From an uncultured Exiguobacterium sp. (lineage in GTDB: Bacteria; Bacillota; Bacilli; Exiguobacteriales; Exiguobacteriaceae): DNA of 64,000 nt. The translations under genes were made by a program, and so were the position numbers. This document shows, one piece after another, positions 42,247-50,545 of the stretch; position 1 is the stretch's first letter, and each line of letters opens with the position of its first letter. Under the pieces are notes generated by a model. It searched no databases and had not been told where the DNA came from. It saw nothing but the letters and a program-made list of their open reading frames with translations. The stretch covers positions 62,001 through 126,000 of the forward strand of contig CAJYMC010000004.1 of NCBI GenBank assembly GCA_913775715.1. Direction: 5' to 3'.

Positions 42247-43908
42247 TTGAAAAATGCTATTTCGTTCGATTTTTGGCAAAAACTCGGTAAAGCCTTGATG
42301 GTCGTCATCGCCGTCATGCCTGCCGCAGGTATCATGATTTCAGTCGGTAAATTGATCGGCATGTATGGTGGCGACATCGTGTTGATGCAAACGATTGCCC
42401 GGATCGTTGAAGATTTAGGTTGGGCCATCATTACGAATCTCCACGTCCTATTCGCTGTCGCGATTGGTGGATCGTGGGCAAAAGAGCGTGCTGGCGGTGC
42501 CTTCGCTGCTTTACTTGCTTTCATTCTGATCAACCGTGTCACCGGAGCTATCTTCGGTGTTAACGCCGCAATGGTCACGGATCCGAAAGCAACTGTCAAT
42601 TCATTGCTTGGTTCTGAGCTCATCGTAAAAGATTATTTCACTTCGGTACTCGGTGCACCCGCACTGAACATGGGGGTCTTCGTCGGAATCATCTCCGGTT
42701 TCCTAGGTGCTGTTCTTTTTAATAAATTTTATAACTTTAGCAAATTACCGGATGCGCTTGCCTTCTTCAACGGAAAGCGTTTCGTCCCATTCGTCGTCAT
42801 CGGCGGATCGGTCGTTGCAGCATTCGTATTGTCACTCGTTTGGCCGTTCGTCCAAGGATTGTTGAATGACTTTGGACGCTGGATCGCTTCTTCACGTGAT
42901 TCCGCACCAATCGTCGCACCATTCGTTTACGGGACACTTGAGCGTCTATTGCTTCCGTTCGGTCTGCATCATATGCTGACTGTACCAATGAACTACACGG
43001 AACTCGGTGGAACGTACAAAATCCTGACAGGTGCTGCCCAAGGGTCAACAGTTGCAGGACAAGATCCACTTTGGCTTGCTTGGATCACTGACCTTGTCAA
43101 CTTGAAACAAGCCGGTAACACACAAGGATACAATGACTTAATCAACAGTGTCGTTCCTGCCCGCTTCAAAGAAGGACAAGTCGTCACGTCGCTTGCTTCA
43201 TTGATCGGTGTCGCTGTCGCGATGTATATGTCAGTTGATGAAGATAAGAAAAAAGCATACAAACCGGTCTTCTTATCTGCTGGACTCGCTGTCTTCTTAA
43301 CAGGTGTCACAGAGCCGATCGAATTCATGTTCATGTTCATCGCTCCTGTTCTTTATATCATCTACGCTGTATTGACAGGTGTGGCTTTCGCACTTGCTGA
43401 TATCATGCATCTTCGGATTCATGCGTTCGGTGCGATTGAACTTCTGACACGGATCCCATTGATTGCAAAAGCCGGATTGATTGGTGACTTAATTCGTTTC
43501 ATCGGTGTGTGTGTCTTCTTCTTCTTCTTGAACTTCTTTACGTTCCGTTTCGTCATCAAGAAGTTCAACTATGCGACACCAGGTCGTAACGGGAACTATC
43601 TGGACGATATCAACGTATCGACTACTGAAGCTTCAGGTGAGGCTGCTGCGACATCCGCTCCTGCTGATGGTTCACAAGCTTCACAAATCATTGATTTACT
43701 TGGTGGACAGCAGAACATCGAGGACGTCGATGCCTGCATGACACGTCTACGTGTTACCGTCAAAGATCCAGCGCTTGTCGCAAAAGAAGCAGACTGGAAA
43801 GCAAACGGTGCACTCGGTCTGATCCTTAAGAACAATGGCGTGCAAGCCATCTACGGTCCAAAAGCCGATATCTTAAAATCAGATATCCAAGACCGGATCG
43901 GCGCATAA
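42247..43908 (+). CDS. PTS EIICB, glucose/maltose superfamily
   Basis: 553 residues from TTG 42247, nine bases after AAAGGAG; ATG 42241 is only three bases from it, so both are possible but TTG fits better. EIIC (about ten helices, residues 1-430) has the substrate-loop motif GVTEPIEFMFMFIAP and GLHHMLTVPMNYTELGG. A Ser/Ala-rich linker leads to EIIB with phospho-Cys in NIEDVDACMTRLRV near residue 500. No EIIA domain, so it depends on a separate one. The sugar could be maltose, another alpha-glucoside or glucose. Confidence 0.9.
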   Translation: MKNAISFDFWQKLGKALMVVIAVMPAAGIMISVGKLIGMYGGDIVLMQTIARIVEDLGWAIITNLHVLFAVAIGGSWAKERAGGAFAALLAFILINRVTGAIFGVNAAMVTDPKATVNSLLGSELIVKDYFTSVLGAPALNMGVFVGIISGFLGAVLFNKFYNFSKLPDALAFFNGKRFVPFVVIGGSVVAAFVLSLVWPFVQGLLNDFGRWIASSRDSAPIVAPFVYGTLERLLLPFGLHHMLTVPMNYTELGGTYKILTGAAQGSTVAGQDPLWLAWITDLVNLKQAGNTQGYNDLINSVVPARFKEGQVVTSLASLIGVAVAMYMSVDEDKKKAYKPVFLSAGLAVFLTGVTEPIEFMFMFIAPVLYIIYAVLTGVAFALADIMHLRIHAFGAIELLTRIPLIAKAGLIGDLIRFIGVCVFFFFLNFFTFRFVIKKFNYATPGRNGNYLDDINVSTTEASGEAAATSAPADGSQASQIIDLLGGQQNIEDVDACMTRLRVTVKDPALVAKEADWKANGALGLILKNNGVQAIYGPKADILKSDIQDRIGA

Positions 43909-43932
43909 ACCTGCGAGATTAGGGAACTACCT

Positions 43933-43972
43933 AAAGGTGAAGCTCTTTGATAAGAGTTTCACCTTTCTTATT
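43933..43972 (+). terminator. Terminator/attenuator between EIICB and the EEP hydrolase gene
   Basis: AAAGGTGAA-CTCTT / AAGAG-TTCACCTTT with a mismatch and a 4-nt loop; the tract after it is CTTATTTG, so termination may be partial. Confidence 0.72.
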
Positions 43973-43994
43973 TGAAAAATCAGGAGGACCACTC

Positions 43995-44798
43995 ATGCGT
44001 CTACTCACATTGAACTGTCATTCGTGGCAAGAAGAACAGCCACTCGAAAAATTAAACCAGATCGTCCAACAGATCCTCGCTCAAGATTATGATGTCATCG
44101 CGTTGCAGGAAGTTAGTCAATTGATGGATACACCAGTCGTCCATGATGATGTGCGCAATGATAATTTTGCCTATTTGATCCAGCAAGCTTTAAAGGAACA
44201 AGGTCACACCTACTCTCTCGTCTGGGATTTCGCCCATATCGGATATGATAAGTACGAAGAAGGACTCGCCTTGTTGACGAAACACCCGATTTTGAAGTCG
44301 GACAGTTATTATGTCAGTCGTAGCCAGGATACATTCGATTGGAAATCACGGAAAATCGTTCGTGCCACGATTCAAGTCGACGGAACACCGATCACGTTCA
44401 ATACCTGTCACCTCGGTTGGTGGGCAGACGAAGTAGAACCGTTCCAGGAACAGTTCAACCACTTGATGGCTCGGATGGACCCACTCGAATGGACGTTTTT
44501 CCTCGGTGACTTCAACAACGATGCCTTAGAACGAAATACAGGATACGACTATATGATGCAGCGGGGATTACACGATGTCTTTCTGCTCGCTAAGGAAACG
44601 GTCGGAATCGAGACGATCGATGGCAACATCGATGGATGGGAAGACAATCAACAAGGACTACGGATCGATCTCGTCTTATCGAATCGAAAGATTGATGTCG
44701 AACGCGTCGGTGTCGTCTTCGACGGGATTCACGGACCAATCGTTTCTGATCACTATGGGGTTGAGGTCGATATTCAAATTCAAAAAAATGAAAATTGA
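43995..44798 (+). CDS. Endonuclease/exonuclease/phosphatase (EEP) superfamily hydrolase
   Basis: 267 residues from ATG 43995 after AGGAGG; the open frame upstream lies in the terminator. Cytosolic, no signal peptide. EEP motifs are intact: LLTLNCHSW (metal Asn), IALQEVSQL (metal Glu), NTCHLGWW (catalytic His), FFLGDFNNDA (Asp/Asn) and VSDHYGVEVD (terminal Asp-His). Sphingomyelinases, nucleases and phosphatases all share this fold, and the substrate is unknown. Its place after a PTS gene is a family-wide association I have seen in Lactobacillales, possibly sugar- or lipid-phosphate clearance (inference). Confidence 0.85.
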   Translation: MRLLTLNCHSWQEEQPLEKLNQIVQQILAQDYDVIALQEVSQLMDTPVVHDDVRNDNFAYLIQQALKEQGHTYSLVWDFAHIGYDKYEEGLALLTKHPILKSDSYYVSRSQDTFDWKSRKIVRATIQVDGTPITFNTCHLGWWADEVEPFQEQFNHLMARMDPLEWTFFLGDFNNDALERNTGYDYMMQRGLHDVFLLAKETVGIETIDGNIDGWEDNQQGLRIDLVLSNRKIDVERVGVVFDGIHGPIVSDHYGVEVDIQIQKNEN

Positions 44799-44801
44799 TT
44801 G

Positions 44802-44831
44802 TTGACAACGCTTTCTTTTCTCCTTTATGAT
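44802..44831 (+). promoter_or_regulatory. sigma-A promoter with overlapping cre site for the EIIBC operon
   Basis: TTGACA (44802-44807), 18 bp, TATGAT (44826-44831). TGACAACGCTTTCT (44803-44816) matches the cre consensus at 13 of 14 positions and covers the -35, predicting CcpA repression. Confidence 0.8.
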
Positions 44832-44847
44832 GAAATCAAATCAATAG

Positions 44848-44927
44848 TGCGGATTGTGACAGTACGGCTGGCAAGACCGAAATGACGCCTCGTTAGGAGA
44901 GGTGTCGTTCGGTCTTGCCTTTTTTTG
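44848..44927 (+). promoter_or_regulatory. RAT antiterminator and overlapping terminator in the EIIBC leader
   Basis: The RAT runs from GGATTGTGACAG (44851) to CTGGCAAGACC (44878), very like the sacB/sacPA/licS RATs; the apical CAG/CTG pair is inverted relative to sacB but still pairs. Its 3' half is the 5' arm of the terminator (GGCAAGACCG 44870-44879 with CGGTCTTGCC 44910-44919, inner GACGCCTC/GAGGTGTC, then seven T). The two folds exclude each other, so the PRD protein at 46493 can switch the operon on. Confidence 0.88.
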
Positions 44928-44968
44928 TCTCATCTCGCACGTTTCATGAAATAAGGAGGACCTTCCCG

Positions 44969-46381
44969 ATGGACTATCAACAAACTGCTAAACGTGTACT
45001 TGAACTGGTCGGTGGACGTGAAAACATCATCACTGCGGCTCATTGTGCGACGCGCTTACGCCTTGTCTTGCATGACGAATCCAAGGTCGATCAAACGGCA
45101 CTTGAAGATTTGGATGGTGTCAGCGGTGCCTTCTCAAGCTCTGGTCAATATCAGATCATCTTCGGAACGGGTACCGTCAATAAAGTATTCGCCGCGTTTG
45201 CACCACTCGCTGGTGTAAAGGTCGATGGAGAAGAGCCACTCGACGTTAAAAAGGCCGCCTCTCAAAAATTAAATCCGTTCGCCCGTCTTGCTCGTTCCCT
45301 TTCGAACGTCTTCGTGCCACTCATTCCAGCCATCGTCGCTGCTGGTCTCTTGATGGGGCTACTCGGCATGATCAAAGCATTCGGTTGGGTTCAAGGTGAT
45401 TCGCCGATCGTTCAGCTACTCGATATGTTCTCATCTTCAGCCTTCATCATCTTACCGATTTTGATCGGCTTCTCGGCAGCTCGTGAATTCGGTGCGAATC
45501 CGTATCTCGGTGCCGTCATCGGGGGGATCATGACACACCCATCCCTCTTGAATCCTTGGACGCTTGGTAACAGTGATCCGGAAGTCATGAAATTCCTCGG
45601 AATGAACATCGAATTGATTGGTTACCAAGGAACGGTCTTCCCGGTTCTCTTAACTGTCTGGGTCATGGCAAAGATTGAACAACAAGTCCGGAAACGGACA
45701 CCTGAAACGCTCGACTTACTTGTCACACCGTTTGTCACGGTCCTTGTCACTGGTTTCCTTGCGTTGATCGTCATCGGTCCGATCGGAACGTTGCTCGGGA
45801 AAGGCATCTCATTCGTACTCGTCTTCTTCTACGAACAATTCTCGGTCGTCGCTGGTCTCCTCTTTGGTGGACTGTACTCGACGATTGTCATCACAGGGAT
45901 GCATCACAGTTTTCATGCGATCGAAGCAGGATTACTTGCCGATAAAAGTATCGGAAAGAACTTCCTTTTACCAATCTGGTCGATGGCGAACGTCGCTCAA
46001 GGTGGTGCCGGACTTGCCGTCTACTTCTTGACGAAAAACGTCAAACTCAAAGCACTTGCCTTACCGTCCGCGTTTTCAGCCTTTCTCGGTATCACAGAAC
46101 CCGTCATCTACGGCGTCAACTTACGTCTTGGAAAACCATTCATCGGCGGTGCCATTGGTAGTGCAATCGGTGGAGGTTATGTCGTCTTGACACAAGTCGC
46201 AGCGAACGCTTACGGACTGACTGGAATCCCGATGATCGCAATCGTCGCGCCACTTGGTGCAACGAACTTGATCAACTACCTCGTTGGATTCGCGATCGCG
46301 GTCGTCACTGCTTTCGTCTCGACCGTCGTCCTGATGCGTCTTGATGCACGCAAACAAAAAGAAACGGACGTTGCTGCTTAA
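44969..46381 (+). CDS. PTS EIIBC, sucrose/beta-glucoside/trehalose family
   Basis: 470 residues from ATG 44969 after AAGGAGG. EIIB is first, with phospho-Cys26 (ITAAHCATRLRL). EIIC follows, about ten helices, with VPLIPAIVAAGLLMGLLG, the active-site GMHHSFHAIEAGLL and GITEPVIYGVNLRLGKPF. No EIIA. A downstream RAT-binding antiterminator and fructokinase point to sucrose, or another sugar giving free fructose (inference). It imports and 6-phosphorylates its sugar. The gene is controlled by the cre and RAT elements just upstream. Confidence 0.92.
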   Translation: MDYQQTAKRVLELVGGRENIITAAHCATRLRLVLHDESKVDQTALEDLDGVSGAFSSSGQYQIIFGTGTVNKVFAAFAPLAGVKVDGEEPLDVKKAASQKLNPFARLARSLSNVFVPLIPAIVAAGLLMGLLGMIKAFGWVQGDSPIVQLLDMFSSSAFIILPILIGFSAAREFGANPYLGAVIGGIMTHPSLLNPWTLGNSDPEVMKFLGMNIELIGYQGTVFPVLLTVWVMAKIEQQVRKRTPETLDLLVTPFVTVLVTGFLALIVIGPIGTLLGKGISFVLVFFYEQFSVVAGLLFGGLYSTIVITGMHHSFHAIEAGLLADKSIGKNFLLPIWSMANVAQGGAGLAVYFLTKNVKLKALALPSAFSAFLGITEPVIYGVNLRLGKPFIGGAIGSAIGGGYVVLTQVAANAYGLTGIPMIAIVAPLGATNLINYLVGFAIAVVTAFVSTVVLMRLDARKQKETDVAA

Positions 46382-46387
46382 TCCTTC

Positions 46388-46425
46388 ATGCGACCAAACC
46401 GGGTCCACTGACTCGGTGGTCGCAT
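46388..46425 (+). terminator. Weak hairpin between EIIBC and the antiterminator gene
   Basis: ATGCGACCA / TGGTCGCAT, nine perfect pairs with a 20-nt loop and a poor tract (TTGTC). It may reduce read-through or stabilise the upstream mRNA. Confidence 0.55.
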
Positions 46426-46456
46426 TTGTCGGTTCGCAAAGCATCTACGTTCGCTT

Positions 46457-46462
46457 TATAAT
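46457..46462 (+). promoter_or_regulatory. Possible internal promoter for the antiterminator gene
   Basis: TATAAT with a weak TTCGCA 18 bp upstream. It would allow basal antiterminator synthesis while the operon leader is off. Confidence 0.4.
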
Positions 46463-46492
46463 GAAGAAAAGACCGGAAAGGAGGACGTCAGG

Positions 46493-47350
46493 CTGATTAT
46501 TCATAAGATCCTCAACAACAATGCCGTTGTCGTTAAAGAAAACGGTCAAGAACGGATCGTCATGGGTCCCGGCATCGCCTTTGGAAAAAAGAAGAAAGAT
46601 CCGATCCAAGCGACGAAGATTGAAAAAATGTTCATTCCTTCGTTTGAAAACGCGGAACAGTTTAAAGAGATTCTGACGACAACACCGCTTGAAATCATCG
46701 ACTTATCCGAACGTATCATCTCGCATGCGGAAGGTGAGCTTCAGACGCCTTTTCATGACTATATTCATGTCAGTCTGACGGACCACCTCGCTCATGCCGT
46801 ACGGCTAGCGCGCGAACAACTCGTCGTGCATAATCGACTAGCAGAAGAAATTCGCCTTTTATATGGACCAGAGTATGCAATCGGAGAATGGGCGGTTCTT
46901 GAAATCGAACGCGCGTTACAGGTCACGCTACCGAAAGAAGAAGCGGCGAACATCGCGCTTCATTTATACAATGCACGACAGACTCATCCAAACATGGCAA
47001 CCGCTCTGCAAACGGTCACGTTACTCAATGAACTGCGGGAACAGATTGAAGTCTTTTTTGGACAAACGATCGAAACATCATCGATGACGTATTACCGTTT
47101 CTTCACACATATGAAGTTGGTCCTTGCCCGGATTGAACAAGGAGAGACGTTACACGACATGGATGACGTGATTCTATCGGCTGTCAAAACTCGTTATGCT
47201 GATGCTTATGCTTGTGCGAATCAGATGGGAGACTGGTTGACGGTCGAACTCGATACGCGTGTGCCCGAATCAGAAATCGGCTATATGGCTTTACACATTG
47301 AACGGATTCGTCCCGACCTTGAAAGGAGTTCTATGTATGAAAATCTTTAG
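46493..47350 (+). CDS. BglG/SacY family (PRD) transcriptional antiterminator, apparent CTG start
   Basis: 285 residues if begun at CTG 46493, eight bases after a perfect AAAGGAGG. The N-terminal CAT RNA-binding domain then reads IIHKILNNNAVVVKENGQ followed by MGPGIAFGKKKKD, matching LicT/SacT. Starting at the first ATG (46562) would delete its first 23 residues and half of the RNA-binding fold. PRD1 and PRD2 contain the four regulatory histidines (SLTDHLAH, IALHLYNA, RFFTHMKL, YMALHIER). It binds the RAT at 44851-44878. It overlaps the kinase gene by 14 bases. Confidence 0.88.
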   Translation: MIIHKILNNNAVVVKENGQERIVMGPGIAFGKKKKDPIQATKIEKMFIPSFENAEQFKEILTTTPLEIIDLSERIISHAEGELQTPFHDYIHVSLTDHLAHAVRLAREQLVVHNRLAEEIRLLYGPEYAIGEWAVLEIERALQVTLPKEEAANIALHLYNARQTHPNMATALQTVTLLNELREQIEVFFGQTIETSSMTYYRFFTHMKLVLARIEQGETLHDMDDVILSAVKTRYADAYACANQMGDWLTVELDTRVPESEIGYMALHIERIRPDLERSSMYENL

Positions 47351-48272
47351 TTTAGGGGAAGCACTGATCGATTTAATTCCTCTTGATGCTGAGAACATGA
47401 CATTTCAAAAAAATCCAGGAGGTGCTCCTGCCAACGTCTCCGTCGGACTCGCTCGATTAGGTGCAGACAGTTATTTTCTTGGATCCGTCGGTGATGATTC
47501 GATGGGGCATTTCCTGAAGGATACATTACATCACTATGGCGTCCGTACGGATTACCTCGTCCATGATTCGACACAAAAGACGGGTCTCGTCCTCGTCACG
47601 AATGGGAAGGATGGCGAGCGGTCGTTTGAGTTCATCAACGCGGAACGAGCGGATATGAATTTTCACGAAACACATGTACCCGAAGATTTCACGTCCGTCG
47701 ATTTATTACACGTCGGTTCGATCTCTTTGATTACCGGCGAAGCCGTAAATGCGACACGAAAAGCCATCGCTCATGCGAAAGCACACCAAGTGCCTATCTC
47801 CTATGATCCGAACTTACGTGAATCATTATGGCCGAATCTCGACGAAGCACGGACGACAATCCGATCCGTCCTACCGGATGCACAAATCGTCAAGCTGGCC
47901 GAGGAAGAATTGACGTTTTTAACAGGACAAACGGATCTTGATGACGGGGCTGCCGAATTGTTAGCTGAATATCCAATCCGCCTTCTCGCGATCACGCGTG
48001 GAAATGAAGGTTCGATTCTTTATACGGATCGCGCGATGGCTATCATCGATGCGATTACGGTTGACGCGATTGATACGACTGGAGCCGGGGATGCCTTCAT
48101 GTCCGGGTTACTCTATCAGTGTGCCTTACGTGATTTTGCGTTTGATTGGTCGGAAGATGAACTTCGCGACATTGGACGATTCGCAGCAATCTCGGGTGGG
48201 CTTGCTGCTTCCGTCAAAGGTGCGATGGCTGCTTTACCAACACTTGATGAAGTCACACATCGCTTGAATTAA
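47337..48272 (+). CDS. PfkB family fructokinase
   Basis: 311 residues from ATG 47337 after GAAAGGAG; the frame open further upstream is inside the antiterminator gene. Ribokinase fold: FSLGEALIDLIP at the N-terminus, the sugar-binding GGAPANVSVGLARLG, and the C-terminal anion hole TTGAGDAFMSGLLYQ with catalytic Asp. It phosphorylates fructose, consistent with release of fructose from an imported 6-phosphorylated sucrose. No sucrose-6-phosphate hydrolase lies in the window. Confidence 0.9.
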   Translation: MKIFSLGEALIDLIPLDAENMTFQKNPGGAPANVSVGLARLGADSYFLGSVGDDSMGHFLKDTLHHYGVRTDYLVHDSTQKTGLVLVTNGKDGERSFEFINAERADMNFHETHVPEDFTSVDLLHVGSISLITGEAVNATRKAIAHAKAHQVPISYDPNLRESLWPNLDEARTTIRSVLPDAQIVKLAEEELTFLTGQTDLDDGAAELLAEYPIRLLAITRGNEGSILYTDRAMAIIDAITVDAIDTTGAGDAFMSGLLYQCALRDFAFDWSEDELRDIGRFAAISGGLAASVKGAMAALPTLDEVTHRLN

Positions 48273-48288
48273 GATCGTTTCTATGAAT

Positions 48289-48328
48289 AAAGGAGAGGAG
48301 GTGTGCAGACATCTCCTCTCCTTTGTGT
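48289..48328 (+). terminator. Terminator after the fructokinase operon
   Basis: AAAGGAGAGGAG / CTCCTCTCCTTT, 12 perfect pairs extended by TGT/ACA, around GCAG, then GTGTT. Confidence 0.85.
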
Positions 48329-48362
48329 TAGATGAACGACTCCACCCATGACCTGATACGAT

Positions 48363-49058
48363 TTACGGATTCGCAATGAATTGTTTGATTTCGTCTAACG
48401 ACTCGTTCTGTTGTTCTTTCGGCGTTAGTGGACTCGTATGATCTCCTTTTTGTCGACCGTACATACCGAAGTTCGCATGATTTCCTTGTTTGATTTCATG
48501 GAATACCGCATCTTTTCGAACGTCCTGCTTACTTTTTTCGATATTAGCGACTGGTAAGACACCATCTCGTCCACCGTAGATCGTTAGTGATGGCACATCA
48601 ATCGAATCAATCGGATAGGACGCCAGGAAAACGATTCCTTTGATTTTCGGATGTTGATCGACGATCGTCGAAGCTGCGCTTCCACCGAGCGAATGCCCGA
48701 TCAGATACCATTTTTTGACCTGCGGATATTCCTCGATGATATCGAGTCCTTCGTTTGAGTCAAGCAACGCAATCCGAAACGGTAGCTTTGGGATAACGAC
48801 GAAGTGCCCATCTTTCGCTAGTTGATTGCCGTAATAACTGTAGGCAGCAGCATCGACTTTTGCCCCCTGATAGAAGATGAACCCGATATCGCTCGTCTTC
48901 TTTCCAAATGTCAGTTCACGTGGTGTGTCTGTCTCCACGTAAGACGTCGCTTGCGTAGAAGCATCATAGTCGAACTGTGCCCAAATCATGAAGGTAAATA
49001 CGAGCAGTGCTAGCAACGCAACAATTGTTCCAATGATTCGTTTACTCCATTTTTTCAT
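48363..49058 (-). CDS. Membrane-anchored alpha/beta hydrolase
   Basis: 231 residues. An N-terminal signal anchor (residues 8-27) holds the enzyme outside the membrane. The hydrolase core has the nucleophile elbow LIGHSLGGSAAST, an Asp in TIYGGRDGVLPVAN and a His in IKQGNHANFG, so the triad looks complete. It fits the alpha/beta-hydrolase_5 type of Bacilli. Substrate unknown: a lipase or carboxylesterase role is possible. GAGGAAATG precedes ATG. Monocistronic. Confidence 0.85.
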   Translation of the reverse strand: MKKWSKRIIGTIVALLALLVFTFMIWAQFDYDASTQATSYVETDTPRELTFGKKTSDIGFIFYQGAKVDAAAYSYYGNQLAKDGHFVVIPKLPFRIALLDSNEGLDIIEEYPQVKKWYLIGHSLGGSAASTIVDQHPKIKGIVFLASYPIDSIDVPSLTIYGGRDGVLPVANIEKSKQDVRKDAVFHEIKQGNHANFGMYGRQKGDHTSPLTPKEQQNESLDEIKQFIANP

Positions 49059-49217
49059 CTCATTTCCTCCTAATTATCGGTATACCTTTTATTATGTGTT
49101 AAATCACATATGAAAACAAATATTAGAATTCTCAGTCATTGTAAGCTTCCCTATCTCTTTTTCATGAATTGGTTTAAGATGAAACCAATATTGCTTTTTT
49201 GAAAGGAGATTAACGTT

Positions 49218-50489
49218 TTGCCGCGTACCCTTGTGTCTACGATTCAATGGTTTTTATTCATCATCTGTACCAACATTGCCCCGCCCCTCGCCATCGCAGC
49301 ATCGTTTGAACTCTCGGGTGCCGAGACACTTTCCTTCTTATCTCGTTGTTTATTCGTATTCGCCATCTTAAGTCTATTCCAAGTCCTGCTCGGACATCGA
49401 TTGCCGATCATGGAAGGTCCTGCTGGAATTTGGTGGGGTGTATTCGCTCTCTATTCATCGATTGGTGTCACGTTATACGGTAGCTATTCGAACACGTTAC
49501 AGTCACTTGGCTTCTTACTTCTCCTCAGCGGCATCATCTGCATCGTCTTGACGATGACGGGTGTCTTACGGCGCTTAGTCCCGCTCTTCACACCGCAAGT
49601 CATCGGAGTCTACATGCTGTTGCTGTCGGCACAGCTGTCGGGATCCGTCATGAAAGGATTACTCAATATCGAAGATGGACGGATTCAAGTATTACCTGCC
49701 GTCATCTCGATTTTGACCGTCTTGATCTCGCTTTATTTAGAGCGGAGCGATCGCTTACGTCAGTATGCTTTATTGATCACGCTACTCGTCGGTTGGAGCA
49801 TGTTTGCGCTGATCGGTCGTGCAGAGATGCCAAACTTTGATGGCCCGCTGTTTACTTTACCGAGTCTGTTACCGTTCGGCGGTATTCATGTCGATTGGAG
49901 TCTATTACCGACAGCTCTCATCATCTCGTTACTCTTGATGACGAACGTCTTAGCGAACATTAAAGTCATCGAACGGATCATCAGTGCGAAGCGCGGAGAA
50001 CCCGTCAAAGGACAAGTCGGGACGGCTGGTATCACAGCTGGTATCGGACAGCTCTTCGCCGGTCTATTCGGTACGGTGGGTCCTGTCGCGATTTCCGGAA
50101 CGGCTGGATTCATCGCCTCAACGGATAATACGGATCGAAAAGCGTTCGTCTATGCAAACATCACTTGTCTCTTCCTCAGTATCGTGACACCGTTCGTCGG
50201 ATTGATCGCTAAAATTCCCGTCGCCGTCGGTTATGCGATGGTCGCTCCAATCGTTGCCGGGATGGCAATCATCGGCGTCACAGAAGCAGCTCGCGATTTG
50301 AATCGTCAAACGGCGATGATCACAGTCGGTCTTCCGGTTCTCGTCGGTATCGGTGCATTGTTACTACCAAAAGGAGCAACGGCCGATTTACCACCACTCG
50401 TGACGACACTAATGTCGAACGGACTCGTTCTTGGAACGTTAGTCGCTTTGCTCGCAGAAGGGTTACGTCATATCCGAACAAATGACTAA
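49218..50489 (+). CDS. NCS2 family nucleobase (xanthine/uracil) permease
   Basis: 423 residues with about 13-14 membrane helices. TTG 49218 lies nine bases after AAAGGAG. NCS2 landmarks: PIMEGPAGIWWG in TM3, TPQVIGVYMLLLSAQL, and the QxG-like substrate motif region GQLFAGLFGTVGPVAISGTAGFIAS in the TM10 half-helix. It imports a purine or pyrimidine base with protons or sodium. No xanthine riboswitch or pur/pyr gene is beside it, so the base is not assigned. It resembles the YbbY-type permeases rather than PyrP. Confidence 0.85.
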   Translation: MPRTLVSTIQWFLFIICTNIAPPLAIAASFELSGAETLSFLSRCLFVFAILSLFQVLLGHRLPIMEGPAGIWWGVFALYSSIGVTLYGSYSNTLQSLGFLLLLSGIICIVLTMTGVLRRLVPLFTPQVIGVYMLLLSAQLSGSVMKGLLNIEDGRIQVLPAVISILTVLISLYLERSDRLRQYALLITLLVGWSMFALIGRAEMPNFDGPLFTLPSLLPFGGIHVDWSLLPTALIISLLLMTNVLANIKVIERIISAKRGEPVKGQVGTAGITAGIGQLFAGLFGTVGPVAISGTAGFIASTDNTDRKAFVYANITCLFLSIVTPFVGLIAKIPVAVGYAMVAPIVAGMAIIGVTEAARDLNRQTAMITVGLPVLVGIGALLLPKGATADLPPLVTTLMSNGLVLGTLVALLAEGLRHIRTND

Positions 50490-50545
50490 TTTGTCATTTT
50501 TAACATTATCTGTTATATTGAAATGGTAATTTAAAAAGGAGGTAA

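Noticed and set aside
46388..46492. Frameshifted or truncated start of the PRD antiterminator gene
   Set aside because: The RNA-binding domain is continuous in one frame back to CTG 46493 with an ideal ribosome site, so no frameshift is needed.
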